Shown: positions 24,910 through 32,813, numbered from the stretch's first letter. The stretch is DNA of 64,000 nucleotides from Paenibacillus tianmuensis (GCF_900100345.1 NZ_FMTT01000002.1:1-64000); one strand, 5' to 3'. The notes: generated from the letters alone by a model not told the origin. Program-made: numbers and translations.

Positions 24910-26931
24910 ATGGTTGGGGAAATGCATACAAGAAGGCGCGTCCCGGTCGGACTGCGAATTTTGGTGATCGCTGTCATGTTGGCGTTGCTGTTCGTCCCTC
25001 ACGGATCGGCGTTTGCCGAAGGCGATTCGAATCCGGGATTCGACGCGGTGTTCGTGATGGACGTCAGTTATTCGATGAACGCCACGGACCGGGACCGGAT
25101 CGCTGCGGAAGTCATCAAAATGTTTATGGACATGAGCGAGGCCGCCCGCACCCAAGTCGGGTTTGTCGCCTACAACCATAAAATCGTCGAGGCTCAGCCG
25201 CTCGCCCCGCTAACCCAGGAGGAGCAGAAAAATCTGCTCAAAAGGAAAATCGCGGAGCTGCGTTTTTCCGGCTATACGGATCTCGGCCTCGGGCTGAGCA
25301 AAGGGGCGGAGCTTGTCGGGAGCGGCAAAGGCGGCGGACGTCCGTTTATGATTCTGCTGTCGGATGGCGGGACGGACTTTGGACCTATTTTTACAGGAAG
25401 ATCGGTCCAAGATTCGAACAAAGACGTGGAGCGAGTGATCGCGGAAGCGCAGTCGAAGGGCTACCCCATCTACACAGTCGGGCTTAATCATGACGGCTCG
25501 GTCAACGCGCCGCAGCTTGAAACGATCGCCGCCAAGACGGGGGGCACGTCGTTCATCACGGAAAGCGCGGGCGATCTGCCGGAAATTTTCAACAACATTT
25601 TCGCCAAGCAAATCCGCTCCGTGCTCGTCCCTGTCGCAGCCGTCACAGCCACCGGGGAACTGCAGGAAGTGACGGTCAACATTCCGAACGGCAGCATGAA
25701 CGAAGCCAACATCGTGCTGTTGTCAGAGCATCCGATCGCCGAAACGCATCTGTACTACAATTCGAAAAACATCCGGTTCGTAAAATCGGACAAATACTCG
25801 CTGCTCAAAATTCCCCAGCCGCAAAAAGGCGCTTTTCTGCTGAAATTCAAAGCAAAGCCCGGGGATTTCGTGAAAATCAGCCTGCTCGGCAACTACGGCC
25901 TCAAGGCGGGAATGGAGCTTACCCAGCCGGTCAAGGGTGTGCCGTCGACCGTTTCCGCTTTCCTGCTGCATCAAGCGGACGGTAACAAGCTGGCCGACGC
26001 CGACGTGTACCAATCGATGAAGGCCGAGCTGATCGTGAAGGATTTGCAGACGAATAAGGAAGAACGGACGCCGATGAAGCTGAACGGAAACGGCTTCGAA
26101 ACGCAGACCGTCTTCCGGCATTCCGGCAAGTATCAAGCCCGCGTGTTTCTGAGCAGCCCGGATTTTTACCGGGAGACGGCGGTCAGCGAGCTGGATATCG
26201 CGAACACGGCGCCCGAACCGATCAGCAGCGGAGCCATCGAGCTGACGAAGGAAGACGGAGACGCCAAAATAGATCTTAAGAACTATTTTCGCGATATAAA
26301 TCAGGACAAGCTAAGCTATACGATCGCCTCCAACAGCAACGCCAAGCTGGCCGACTTCGCGGTGAACGGCGGTATGTTAACCGTCTCTTCCATGCACGCC
26401 GGCAAAGCGGTCCTGACGATGACGGTAACGGACGACGAAGGAGCTTCCGTCACCTCGGACCTCGTCATCAACGTGCACTCCGTCGTGCAGCGTTATTTGA
26501 TTATCGCGGGCATCGCGCTCGCCGTGCTGCTGGCCGCTTGGGCCGTCTATTGGCTGCTTAGTCCGAAGCCCCGCTTCGCCGGAAGGCTGGAAGGATACTT
26601 CCTCAATACGGCGAGCGGCAGCGATATTCCGGTGAAGTACTGGCCTCTCGCTTCGTTCGAGAAGCGGCAGATCAGCCTGCGCGAGCTGTTCGCCAGCCTC
26701 GACGTGAACGAGCCGCTGCCGGAGGCGGAGCGCATCATCATCGAAGCCGGGAAGAACGGCACGTTCCTGCTCCGGCACAACACGCGCTGCACGATTGAAA
26801 AGGGCCGGACGCCGATCCCCCGCAACAAAAAGGAATCGATCAGCTACAACGAGAAAATTTATATCACGTTCGAGGACCGGCTGACGGAAATCGAGCTGCG
26901 GTATAAAGAAGTAAAACCCAACGCCCTGTAA
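24910..26931 (+). CDS. Secreted/transmembrane vWA-domain protein (candidate extracellular sensor)
   Basis: A protein of about 673 residues. A signal peptide (RILVIAVMLALLFVP, cleavage near SAFAEG) leads to a von Willebrand A domain with a complete MIDAS: MDVSYSMN, the Thr in FSGYTDLG, and LLSDGGTD. Beta-sandwich-like regions follow, including a cadherin-like stretch (DINQDKLSYTIASNSNAKLA, VTDDEGASVTSDLVI). A membrane segment (YLIIAGIALAVLLAAWAVYW) lies at ~530-550, then a cytosolic tail of ~120 residues with beta-rich FHA-like character (GTFLLRHNTRCTIEKG). In T6SS kinase PpkA a vWA domain outside the membrane is fused to the kinase; here the kinase is a separate gene just downstream on the other strand. 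AAGGGTGAG precedes the start. It diverges from the sheath gene, so the two probably share control. Confidence 0.8.
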   Translation: MVGEMHTRRRVPVGLRILVIAVMLALLFVPHGSAFAEGDSNPGFDAVFVMDVSYSMNATDRDRIAAEVIKMFMDMSEAARTQVGFVAYNHKIVEAQPLAPLTQEEQKNLLKRKIAELRFSGYTDLGLGLSKGAELVGSGKGGGRPFMILLSDGGTDFGPIFTGRSVQDSNKDVERVIAEAQSKGYPIYTVGLNHDGSVNAPQLETIAAKTGGTSFITESAGDLPEIFNNIFAKQIRSVLVPVAAVTATGELQEVTVNIPNGSMNEANIVLLSEHPIAETHLYYNSKNIRFVKSDKYSLLKIPQPQKGAFLLKFKAKPGDFVKISLLGNYGLKAGMELTQPVKGVPSTVSAFLLHQADGNKLADADVYQSMKAELIVKDLQTNKEERTPMKLNGNGFETQTVFRHSGKYQARVFLSSPDFYRETAVSELDIANTAPEPISSGAIELTKEDGDAKIDLKNYFRDINQDKLSYTIASNSNAKLADFAVNGGMLTVSSMHAGKAVLTMTVTDDEGASVTSDLVINVHSVVQRYLIIAGIALAVLLAAWAVYWLLSPKPRFAGRLEGYFLNTASGSDIPVKYWPLASFEKRQISLRELFASLDVNEPLPEAERIIIEAGKNGTFLLRHNTRCTIEKGRTPIPRNKKESISYNEKIYITFEDRLTEIELRYKEVKPNAL

Positions 26932-26946
26932 CGGGGGTTGGGTTTT
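26913..26946 (+). terminator. Intrinsic terminator of the vWA gene
   Basis: Arms AAAACCCAAC (26913-26922) and GTTGGGTTTT (26937-26946) form a stem that overlaps the stop codon and is followed by a T-run. On the minus strand the A-run side gives a second U-tract, so it may also serve the kinase gene that ends at 27025. Confidence 0.85.
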
Positions 26947-27024
26947 TGCCGTTCCATCGCACCACAGTTCCTCTAAGCGGAGGCCGACTAGGCAAATGAA
27001 CCGAATAGCACCCCCGCAGTTTCG

Positions 27025-27969
27025 CTATTTTTCCGACACGGTCGAAGGCGTGTCCAAGCGCTTCCGCCGCATCCCGAATTTCAGGCGCATATACTCCAAC
27101 CGCAGAGCGGCCTTAAGCAGCTTCAGCGACGGGCATCTTCTGCGCGGCTGAACGGCAAGCCCCCATCGGATCATCCCCGACAGCAGCAGTCCGATCTCCG
27201 GGTTCGCGGTTCTGGCGCTTTCCATGCGGTCTTCGATCAGCCGCTCGGAAACGGCGGACGGCACGCGTCCGGTGAAGCTGTAATAAAGAACAGCGGCGGC
27301 GCTGAACAGATCGGCCTTTTTCCCTTGCTGGGCCTTTTCCGAATACAGCTCCAGCGGGGAGAAGCCGGCCGTTGTAAAAATCGGACAGACGTCCGGCTCC
27401 GCGAGCGATACGGCCGAACCGAAGTCCAGCAGCACCGGCCGGCCTTCTTCCGAAATCATCACATTCCCCGGCTTCAAATCCCGGTGAATGATGCCTTGCC
27501 GGTGTAAGAAGTCCACCGTATCTAGAAACGGCAGCAGAACGTTCCGGATCAACTCCGCCGCCGAAGGCTTCTCCTCCCGGATAAAGTCCATGAGCGGCTT
27601 GCCCGGGCAATAACGGGTCACCAGATAGCTCGTCCCGTTTTCTTCGAAATGGTCGATATATTCGACGATATGCCTATGCCGGAGCCAGCCTAGAATCGAG
27701 GCTTCCCTCCGGAAGGCATCGTTCAGTTCTTCAAACTTCCGGCGGCTCGAAGGACGGCGGCATAAGACCGCCTTCCCGTCCATATCTCTTAAAGTCAGGC
27801 TTCCGGGATAAAATTCCTTGATCGCAAGCCTCTCTTCTCCCTCGGCCGGGCATCCGGTATAAACGATGGACAGCTCGCTGGAAGCCAGCCGTTCTTCGAT
27901 CCGGTAGGCGCCGCCTTTTAACAGCGTATACCGCCCAAGGCACACATCATCAAGATCATCTCGGGTCAT
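27025..27969 (-). CDS. Serine/threonine protein kinase (PpkA-like catalytic part)
   Basis: A 314-residue Hanks-type kinase. Visible motifs are the ATP lysine in LAIKEFYPG, an alphaC-type Glu in AFRREASILGWLRH, the catalytic loop IIHRDLKPGNVM, DFGSA, and SPLELYSE as the activation-segment end. The glycine-rich loop is degenerate (RLASSELSIVYTG, without the usual G-x-G-x-x-G). There is no membrane segment and no sensor domain; the C-terminus is a basic helical tail. I start at the ATG at 27969, nine bases after AAGGAG, not at the longer frame. It stands between the vWA gene and a short unknown ORF, in the same neighbourhood as two FHA proteins and a PP2C, so it is the likely writer of phosphothreonine signals for the injection system. 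Confidence 0.85.
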   Translation of the reverse strand: MTRDDLDDVCLGRYTLLKGGAYRIEERLASSELSIVYTGCPAEGEERLAIKEFYPGSLTLRDMDGKAVLCRRPSSRRKFEELNDAFRREASILGWLRHRHIVEYIDHFEENGTSYLVTRYCPGKPLMDFIREEKPSAAELIRNVLLPFLDTVDFLHRQGIIHRDLKPGNVMISEEGRPVLLDFGSAVSLAEPDVCPIFTTAGFSPLELYSEKAQQGKKADLFSAAAVLYYSFTGRVPSAVSERLIEDRMESARTANPEIGLLLSGMIRWGLAVQPRRRCPSLKLLKAALRLEYMRLKFGMRRKRLDTPSTVSEK

Positions 27970-28131
27970 CCAAAATGGCTCCTTCATTCCGAACATTCGC
28001 CTTGCTTCGATTGAGGCGCGGGCCCGCAAGCCCCTTTACCATCTTATCATAAGGAGCGAAATTGGGAACCGTTGGATTTCCCACGTAGGATCGAACGGCC
28101 GCGAGGTTCCGTAGGCGACAGCACCGGCTGC

Positions 28132-28326
28132 TTATTTCGCGAAGCCCCGAAACAAGACCTTGATTTTCTCGGCAAAGTGACGACCGCTACCCCTCGCCTC
28201 CACCTTCTCCACCATCAAAGCAACGAGCAGCTTCGGCTTGCAGGCCGCAAGCGTCAGCAGCAGCGCGACAAAGAGGACGCCCCATCCGACGCCCCTCGCA
28301 ACTGTTCGATGGGTCAATCTCAGCAC
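28132..28326 (-). CDS. Possible small membrane or lipoprotein
   Basis: A 64-codon frame starting at GTG with AGAGGGA directly upstream. The product has a basic N-terminus, a hydrophobic segment (GVLFVALLLTLAAC) ending in a lipobox-like LAAC, and a short basic tail. It could be a small lipoprotein or a membrane peptide. The spacing of the ribosome site is short and there is no homology I can name, so it may be spurious. Confidence 0.35.
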   Translation of the reverse strand: MLRLTHRTVARGVGWGVLFVALLLTLAACKPKLLVALMVEKVEARGSGRHFAEKIKVLFRGFAK

Positions 28327-28436
28327 TCCCTCTCTCTATCCACTCGTTTCCATTGTAGCCAAGCGCCGGCGGAAGGAGAATGGATAGCTTCCTGATATTT
28401 CCCTTACGAAACGCTGACCGGGACCGGCCGGAAACG

Positions 28437-28467
28437 TTGGATACGGCTTTTGGCGCAGTGGTATAAT
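28437..28467 (+). promoter_or_regulatory. Promoter of the glycerate kinase gene
   Basis: An extended -10 element TGGTATAAT (TATAAT at 28462-28467) is preceded at 19 bases by a weak -35, TTGGAT (28437-28442). The start codon lies 35 bases downstream. Confidence 0.65.
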
Positions 28468-28501
28468 CGTCTTATTCTATGGATTTGCGGGGGAATGACA
28501 C

Positions 28502-29638
28502 ATGAAAATCGTGATTGCGCCGGATTCGTTCAAAGGCTCGCTGTCTGCTCTGCAGCTGTGCGGTGCCGTGAGCTCCGGCATTCGGAGCGTCGTCCCGGAC
28601 GCCGACATCGTCGAGCTTCCGGTCGCGGACGGCGGGGAAGGCACGGTAGACAGCCTTGTGCATGCCTGCGATGGCATCCGGGTGGAAGCGCAGGTTCGCG
28701 GCCCGCTCGGAGAGCCGGTCACGGCCGTCTACGGCATCCTGAAGGACGGCACCGCCGTCGTCGAAATGGCCCAAGCGTCCGGGCTGCCGCTCGTTCCCGA
28801 AGCGCGGCGCAACCCTCTTGCCGCCTCCTCCTACGGGACGGGCGAGCTGATTCGGGCCGCATTGGACCGCGGATGCCGGCAGTTCCTCATCGGGCTCGGC
28901 GGCAGCGCGACGAACGACGGCGGGGCAGGCATGCTGGAGGCGCTCGGCGTCCGGTGGTACGGGGCGGACGGCGTCCCGCTGCCCTCCGGGGGCGGAGCGC
29001 TCGCCGGGCTCACCGGTTTCGACGCCTCCGGCATGGACCCGCGTCTCGCAGAATGCCGCTTCGTGGCGGCGACGGACGTCCGCAACCCGCTCTGCGGACC
29101 GGAGGGCGCTTCCGCCGTCTTCGGCCCGCAGAAGGGCGCGACGCCGGACATGACGCAAGCGCTGGACCAGGCGCTGCGGCAGTGGGCCGACGTCATTCGC
29201 CGGCAAACAGGCATCGACGTGCTGACGCTGCCCAGCGGCGGCGCGGCCGGCGGCATGGGGGCCGGATTGCATGCGTTCCTCGGCGCGCAGCTTTGCTCCG
29301 GCATCGACATTGTGCTGGAGAAAGCGAGGTTCGAAAAGCATCTTCGGGACGCCGACTGGGTGATCACCGGCGAAGGCCGGCTGGACGGACAAACGCTGTC
29401 TGGCAAAGCGATTGCCGGCATCTGCCGCAAGGCTCGGGACGCGGGAGTGCCGGTGGTCGCCTTGTGCGGCAGTCTGGAGCTGCCCGCAGAGCAGCTGGAC
29501 GAGCTCGGACTGACGGCGGCTTTTTCCATTGTGCGCAAGCCTTGCGACTTGCAGGAAGCGGTCGGGCGCGCCGCGGAGTGGGCGAGCGAGGCGGCAGCCC
29601 AAATGATGCGCCTGCTGCAGGGAGTCAAGCGGCGATAG
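28502..29638 (+). CDS. glxK: Glycerate kinase
   Basis: A 378-residue class II glycerate kinase, which phosphorylates D-glycerate (2-phosphoglycerate in this family) using ATP and feeds lower glycolysis. Family hallmarks are all visible: IVIAPDSFKGSLSA at the N-terminus, PVADGGEGTVD, IGLGGSATNDGGAGML, and GEGRLDGQTLSGKAI towards the C-terminus. Length is normal for the family. GGGGGAAT lies before the ATG, and a good extended -10 promoter stands 35 bases upstream. It is probably monocistronic, since the next gene has its own promoter-like sequence. The naming garK/glxK differs between species. Confidence 0.93.
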   Translation: MKIVIAPDSFKGSLSALQLCGAVSSGIRSVVPDADIVELPVADGGEGTVDSLVHACDGIRVEAQVRGPLGEPVTAVYGILKDGTAVVEMAQASGLPLVPEARRNPLAASSYGTGELIRAALDRGCRQFLIGLGGSATNDGGAGMLEALGVRWYGADGVPLPSGGGALAGLTGFDASGMDPRLAECRFVAATDVRNPLCGPEGASAVFGPQKGATPDMTQALDQALRQWADVIRRQTGIDVLTLPSGGAAGGMGAGLHAFLGAQLCSGIDIVLEKARFEKHLRDADWVITGEGRLDGQTLSGKAIAGICRKARDAGVPVVALCGSLELPAEQLDELGLTAAFSIVRKPCDLQEAVGRAAEWASEAAAQMMRLLQGVKRR

Positions 29639-29679
29639 TAATTTTGTGGAATTTTTCGTCTAAATCCGCGAAATTTCGA

Positions 29680-29707
29680 TTGAAATTTTGAGCCAACGTG
29701 ATAGGAT
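29680..29707 (+). promoter_or_regulatory. Likely promoter of the pyridoxine kinase gene
   Basis: TTGAAA (29680-29685), a 16-base spacer and an extended -10 TGATAGGAT (TAGGAT 29702-29707) stand 43 bases before the start. The -10 is imperfect. Confidence 0.45.
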
Positions 29708-29749
29708 AGGTCATAAATGCAACTTCATTCATCCGGGGAGAGAAGTATA

Positions 29750-30559
29750 ATGAGCATACCAAAAGCTTTAACCATTGCCGGCTCCGATACAAGCGGCGGC
29801 GCCGGAATTCAAGCCGATTTGAAAACGTTCCAGGAACGCGACGTCTACGGAATGACGGTTCTCACGACAGTCGTCACGATGGACCCGAACAACCAATGGC
29901 ACCATGGCGTTCATCCGGTCGCTTTGCCTACCGTCGAAGCCCAACTGCAAACCGTGCTTGACGGCATAGGCGTCGATGCGCTCAAGACGGGCATGCTCGG
30001 CTCGGTCGAGCTGATCGAGCTCATTACGCATACGCTCAAAGGCAAGGGGCTGCAGCGTATCGTTGTGGACCCTGTGATGGTCTGCAAAGGCAACGACGAG
30101 GCGCTCCATCCCGAATCCACCGTTGCGCTGCGGGAGCTGCTCGTCCCGATCGCGGACGTCGTCACTCCGAATTTGTTCGAAGCGGCGCAGCTTGCGAACC
30201 ATCCGCCGATTCAAACGCTGGAGGACATGAAAGAAGCGGCACAGATCATCCATGCGACAGGCGTCAAGTACGTTCTGATCAAAGGCGGCGCGAAGCTGAA
30301 TCATCCGCAGGCGGTCGACTTACTTTATGACGGAAAGGCATTCGAGCTGTACGAATCCGACAAAATTTCTACCACCTATACACATGGAGCCGGATGCACG
30401 TACTCCGCGGCCATTACGGCCGAGCTTGCCAAAGGCGCCGACGTCAAAGAAGCGGTCGGCACCGCAAAACGGTTCATCAGCGCAGCCATCGCGCACGGGT
30501 TTCCGCTGAACGGCTTTGTCGGCCCGACCCGCCATTCGGCGCTGCGCCAGTTCGGGTAA
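29750..30559 (+). CDS. pdxK: Pyridoxine / hydroxymethylpyrimidine kinase
   Basis: A 269-residue ribokinase-fold enzyme of the ThiD-like pyridoxine kinase group. Visible motifs are ALTIAGSDTSGGAGIQAD at the substrate pocket, VVDPVMVCKGND, TPNLFEAAQL and the anion-hole region THGAGCTYSAAI with the Cys typical of this subgroup. It would phosphorylate pyridoxine, pyridoxal or pyridoxamine for B6 salvage, like Bacillus subtilis PdxK; a ThiD role in thiamine synthesis cannot be excluded from sequence alone. I use the ATG at 29750, which has GGGGAGAG upstream, rather than the ATG at 29717. A bidirectional terminator follows. Confidence 0.9.
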   Translation: MSIPKALTIAGSDTSGGAGIQADLKTFQERDVYGMTVLTTVVTMDPNNQWHHGVHPVALPTVEAQLQTVLDGIGVDALKTGMLGSVELIELITHTLKGKGLQRIVVDPVMVCKGNDEALHPESTVALRELLVPIADVVTPNLFEAAQLANHPPIQTLEDMKEAAQIIHATGVKYVLIKGGAKLNHPQAVDLLYDGKAFELYESDKISTTYTHGAGCTYSAAITAELAKGADVKEAVGTAKRFISAAIAHGFPLNGFVGPTRHSALRQFG

Positions 30560-30585
30560 GCCGTGAATTCATGTTTTTCCATATC

Positions 30586-30614
30586 AAAGAGCCTGTCTCC
30601 GAGACAGGCTCTTT
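30586..30614. terminator. Bidirectional intrinsic terminator between convergent genes
   Basis: A near-perfect palindrome with 14-base arms (AAAGAGCCTGTCTC / GAGACAGGCTCTTT) and a one-base centre lies between pdxK (+) and the TetR gene (-). The short A/T ends form part of each arm, as in other convergent terminators. Confidence 0.85.
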
Positions 30615-30636
30615 ATCCTTTCTGCCAGCGACAGCG

Positions 30637-31230
30637 TTACGGCACAAGCAAGCTGTCCAAATGCCGCGCAACGATCCCTGCAATTTCTTCCGCAAGCACG
30701 ACCTCGGATGCGATGACGCCGTGTACGAGCAAACCGTCCACCAACGCGTGGAACCGCTTCGCCTCCAGCTCCGTGTCAAGCCCCGGCTTCAGCAGCTGCG
30801 ACTGGGCGAGGGTTTCGAAGATGTTACGGAACACGTCCCGCAGCGAATCGTGAATTTCCCGGCTCAGCGGCCTCAATTCCGGCTCGGTCAAAGCAAAAGT
30901 CGAAAAGGCAATCCAGATTTGACTTTCCGCCAAACGGTCTTCGTCCAATGGCACGATTTGACCGATAAGCGCTTCGATATTTTCACGGGGATCGCCGTCT
31001 TGCGGAAGCGACTGTATACGTTTTTTTATCCGTTCGGCGACCAGCTGCATGGAGAAAGCCAATAAAGCCGATTGCGAATCGAAGTAATGACGCAGCGAGC
31101 CAAGAGACATCCCGGCTTCCTCGGCGACACTACGAACGCTGACCCCTTCCAGCCCTTCCCGGCGAATAATCCGCCACACCGCTTCCGCCAACTGCTCTCG
31201 TCGCTCTTCATGGTTTACGATTTTAGGCAT
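30637..31230 (-). CDS. TetR-family transcriptional regulator
   Basis: A 197-residue regulator of the TetR family, close in pattern to BetI-type members. The N-terminal helix-turn-helix reads EGLEGVSVRSVAEEAGMSLG followed by SLRHYFDSQSALL. The C-terminal ligand domain contains FSTFALTEPELRPLSREIH and ends HLDSLLVP. The -10 box lies only six bases before the ATG, so the message is probably leaderless. It diverges from the membrane-protein gene at 31331 and the two promoters overlap, so that gene is its most likely target, with autoregulation. The inducer is unknown. Confidence 0.9.
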   Translation of the reverse strand: MPKIVNHEERREQLAEAVWRIIRREGLEGVSVRSVAEEAGMSLGSLRHYFDSQSALLAFSMQLVAERIKKRIQSLPQDGDPRENIEALIGQIVPLDEDRLAESQIWIAFSTFALTEPELRPLSREIHDSLRDVFRNIFETLAQSQLLKPGLDTELEAKRFHALVDGLLVHGVIASEVVLAEEIAGIVARHLDSLLVP

Positions 31231-31236
31231 GTCTCG

Positions 31237-31278
31237 ATTATAGCACGGTTGTTTTTTTTAATACAACAATGCTAAAAT
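31237..31278. promoter_or_regulatory. Overlapping divergent promoters with shared inverted repeat
   Basis: Minus strand: -35 TTGTAT (31266-31261), 18 bases, extended -10 TGCTATAAT (31242-31237). Plus strand: -35 TTGTTT (31249-31254), 18 bases, extended -10 TGCTAAAAT (31273-31278). The shared centre is an inverted repeat GTTGT...ACAAC, a plausible TetR operator. Confidence 0.7.
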
Positions 31279-31330
31279 AAACCCTGCTTAGCAATACAAA
31301 TGTATCAAAAAAAATGAAAGGACTGATTGT

Positions 31331-31864
31331 ATGACGATAGCCGCATTTATTGTCGGTTGTGAAATTGGCTTTTGGGTATTTGTCGTCGCCGGACTTGTCT
31401 TCCGTTATATTTTGGGTTTGAAACGAATCGGAGCTCTTTTGCTGGTCGCCACGCCGGTGGTCGATCTGGTCCTGATTATCGCGACCGTCATTGATTTGCG
31501 CAGCGGGGCGACCGCGAGCTTCGTACACAGCCTCGCCGCCGTTTATATCGGTGTATCCGTCGCCTTTGGCCACCGGATGATCCGGTGGGCCGACGTACGT
31601 TTCGCACACCGGTTCGCAGGGGCTCCGGCGCCCGAGCCGAAGCCGAAGCACGGCGCCGCCCATGCCGGTCGCGAGCGGCAGACGTGGTTTCTTCACCTGC
31701 TGGCCTGGATCATCGGCAGCGTGATTCTGCTCGGCATGATCTGGTTCGTCGACGACGAAAGCCGGACGACGGAGTTGTGGAGCATGATCTCGCGTTGGGC
31801 GGTCATACTGGGGATCGACTTTATATGGAGCTTCAGCTATACCTTCTGGCCGAAAAAAGCATAG
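31331..31864 (+). CDS. Integral membrane protein of unknown function
   Basis: A 177-residue protein with about five membrane segments: IAAFIVGCEIGFWVFVVAGL, LLLVATPVVDLVLIIATVI, SLAAVYIGVSVAFG, HLLAWIIGSVILLGMIWFV and WAVILGIDFIWSFSYTFW. A Pro/Lys-rich cytosolic loop lies between the third and fourth. The layout resembles the YmcC-like membrane proteins of Bacillus, whose function is not known to me. GAAAGGA stands before the ATG. It is divergently transcribed from the TetR gene and is probably controlled by it, which would fit a stress, envelope or drug-response role, but there is no direct indication of transport. Confidence 0.8.
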   Translation: MTIAAFIVGCEIGFWVFVVAGLVFRYILGLKRIGALLLVATPVVDLVLIIATVIDLRSGATASFVHSLAAVYIGVSVAFGHRMIRWADVRFAHRFAGAPAPEPKPKHGAAHAGRERQTWFLHLLAWIIGSVILLGMIWFVDDESRTTELWSMISRWAVILGIDFIWSFSYTFWPKKA

Positions 31865-31941
31865 CCGGATTTTGTTGAAACCTTATTCCCCTCTCGCGCG
31901 TAAGAATAAGACAATCGTACATTTTTGCCAAAAGGAGATCG

Positions 31942-31974
31942 ATGCTCATGCCTCGCCTAAAAGTCCCCCGTTAA
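31942..31974 (+). CDS. Ten-codon leader peptide before the ANT(4')-like gene
   Basis: An ATG preceded by AAAGGAG at ideal spacing opens a frame encoding MLMPRLKVPR and a TAA. The inverted repeat GTCCCC (31963-31968) / GGGGAC (31979-31984) spans its last codons and stop. Its position 75 bases upstream of the resistance-type gene, with its own strong ribosome site, is the layout of translational attenuators, but no anti-ribosome-site pairing is obvious. Confidence 0.5.
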   Translation: MLMPRLKVPR

Positions 31975-32048
31975 CCCCGGGGACCGCCGCCTCCGTTCGA
32001 AGCAGTGCGCGAAACAAACATTATTTTTATCAAGGAGCGTGCAAACGA

Positions 32049-32813
32049 ATGAACGGACCACAGGCGATAACCAAAGAAGAAAGACGGGCCATTGCCCGCG
32101 AAATTGCCGACCGGCTTAAGCAGGTTTACGGCGACAAAATAAAAGCGATCGGCCTCTACGGCTCTATGGCGCGAGGCACCGACGGACCTTACTCCGACAC
32201 CGAGATGCTTTGCGTTCTCAACACGGAAGACGAACCGGTCGACTTCAGCCACGAATGGGCGGCCGGCGCCTGGAAAGCGGAGGTAAACGTGTACAGCGAG
32301 GAGGAGCTGCTGCAGTACGCGCGGACCGTCGAAGATACATGGCCTCTGTCCCACGGCGCCTTCCTTACGGCTCTGCCGCTGTACGACCCGGACGGCTTTT
32401 TCGATGACCTGATAGCGGCGGTCCAGTCGCCGGACGAAGCCGATTTCCGCGAAAGCATCCGCGGCATTCTGGTCGGCGAAATGTTCGAATTCGCCGGCAA
32501 ATGGCGCAATGCCAACGCCCAAGGCCCGCGGACGTACCTGCCTTATCTGGCCATGGAGACCGCGCAATATGCCGCGATGCTCATCGGGCTGCATCATCGG
32601 ACGACCTACTCTACGGGAGCCAAGGTCATTCCCGAAGCAATGACCCTGCCCGACCGGCCGGAAGGCTTTGATGCGCTGGCACAGCTCGTGCTGTCCGGCG
32701 AGCTATCCGACCCGGACCGCGTCTTCCTGACGTGCGAAGCTTTCTGGAACGGCCTGCAAGCGTGGGCGGAAGAGCGTGATTATGGGTTTACCACGGAACA
32801 AATTCCATTTTAA
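32049..32813 (+). CDS. ANT(4')-type aminoglycoside nucleotidyltransferase
   Basis: A 254-residue enzyme that aligns from end to end, by memory, with staphylococcal kanamycin nucleotidyltransferase ANT(4')-I. Landmarks are KAIGLYGSMARGTDGPYSD-T-E with the metal-binding Asp and Glu, FSHEWAAGAWKAEVNVYSEE, WPLSHGAFLTALPLYD, the catalytic-base Glu in GEMFEFAGKWRN, MLIGLHHRTTYST and the last residues IPF. It would transfer AMP to the 4' (or 4'') hydroxyl of kanamycin, tobramycin or amikacin. All key residues are present, so activity is plausible; divergence suggests a chromosomal homologue rather than a recent plasmid copy. I start at the ATG after AAGGAG (32032-32037), not at the longer upstream frame, which covers the leader peptide. 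Confidence 0.88.
   Translation: MNGPQAITKEERRAIAREIADRLKQVYGDKIKAIGLYGSMARGTDGPYSDTEMLCVLNTEDEPVDFSHEWAAGAWKAEVNVYSEEELLQYARTVEDTWPLSHGAFLTALPLYDPDGFFDDLIAAVQSPDEADFRESIRGILVGEMFEFAGKWRNANAQGPRTYLPYLAMETAQYAAMLIGLHHRTTYSTGAKVIPEAMTLPDRPEGFDALAQLVLSGELSDPDRVFLTCEAFWNGLQAWAEERDYGFTTEQIPF

Noticed and set aside
31872-32048. N-terminal extension of the ANT(4')-like gene.
   Set aside because: The known family starts at the MNGP position, the AAGGAG is just before 32049, and the extension overlaps the leader peptide in another frame.
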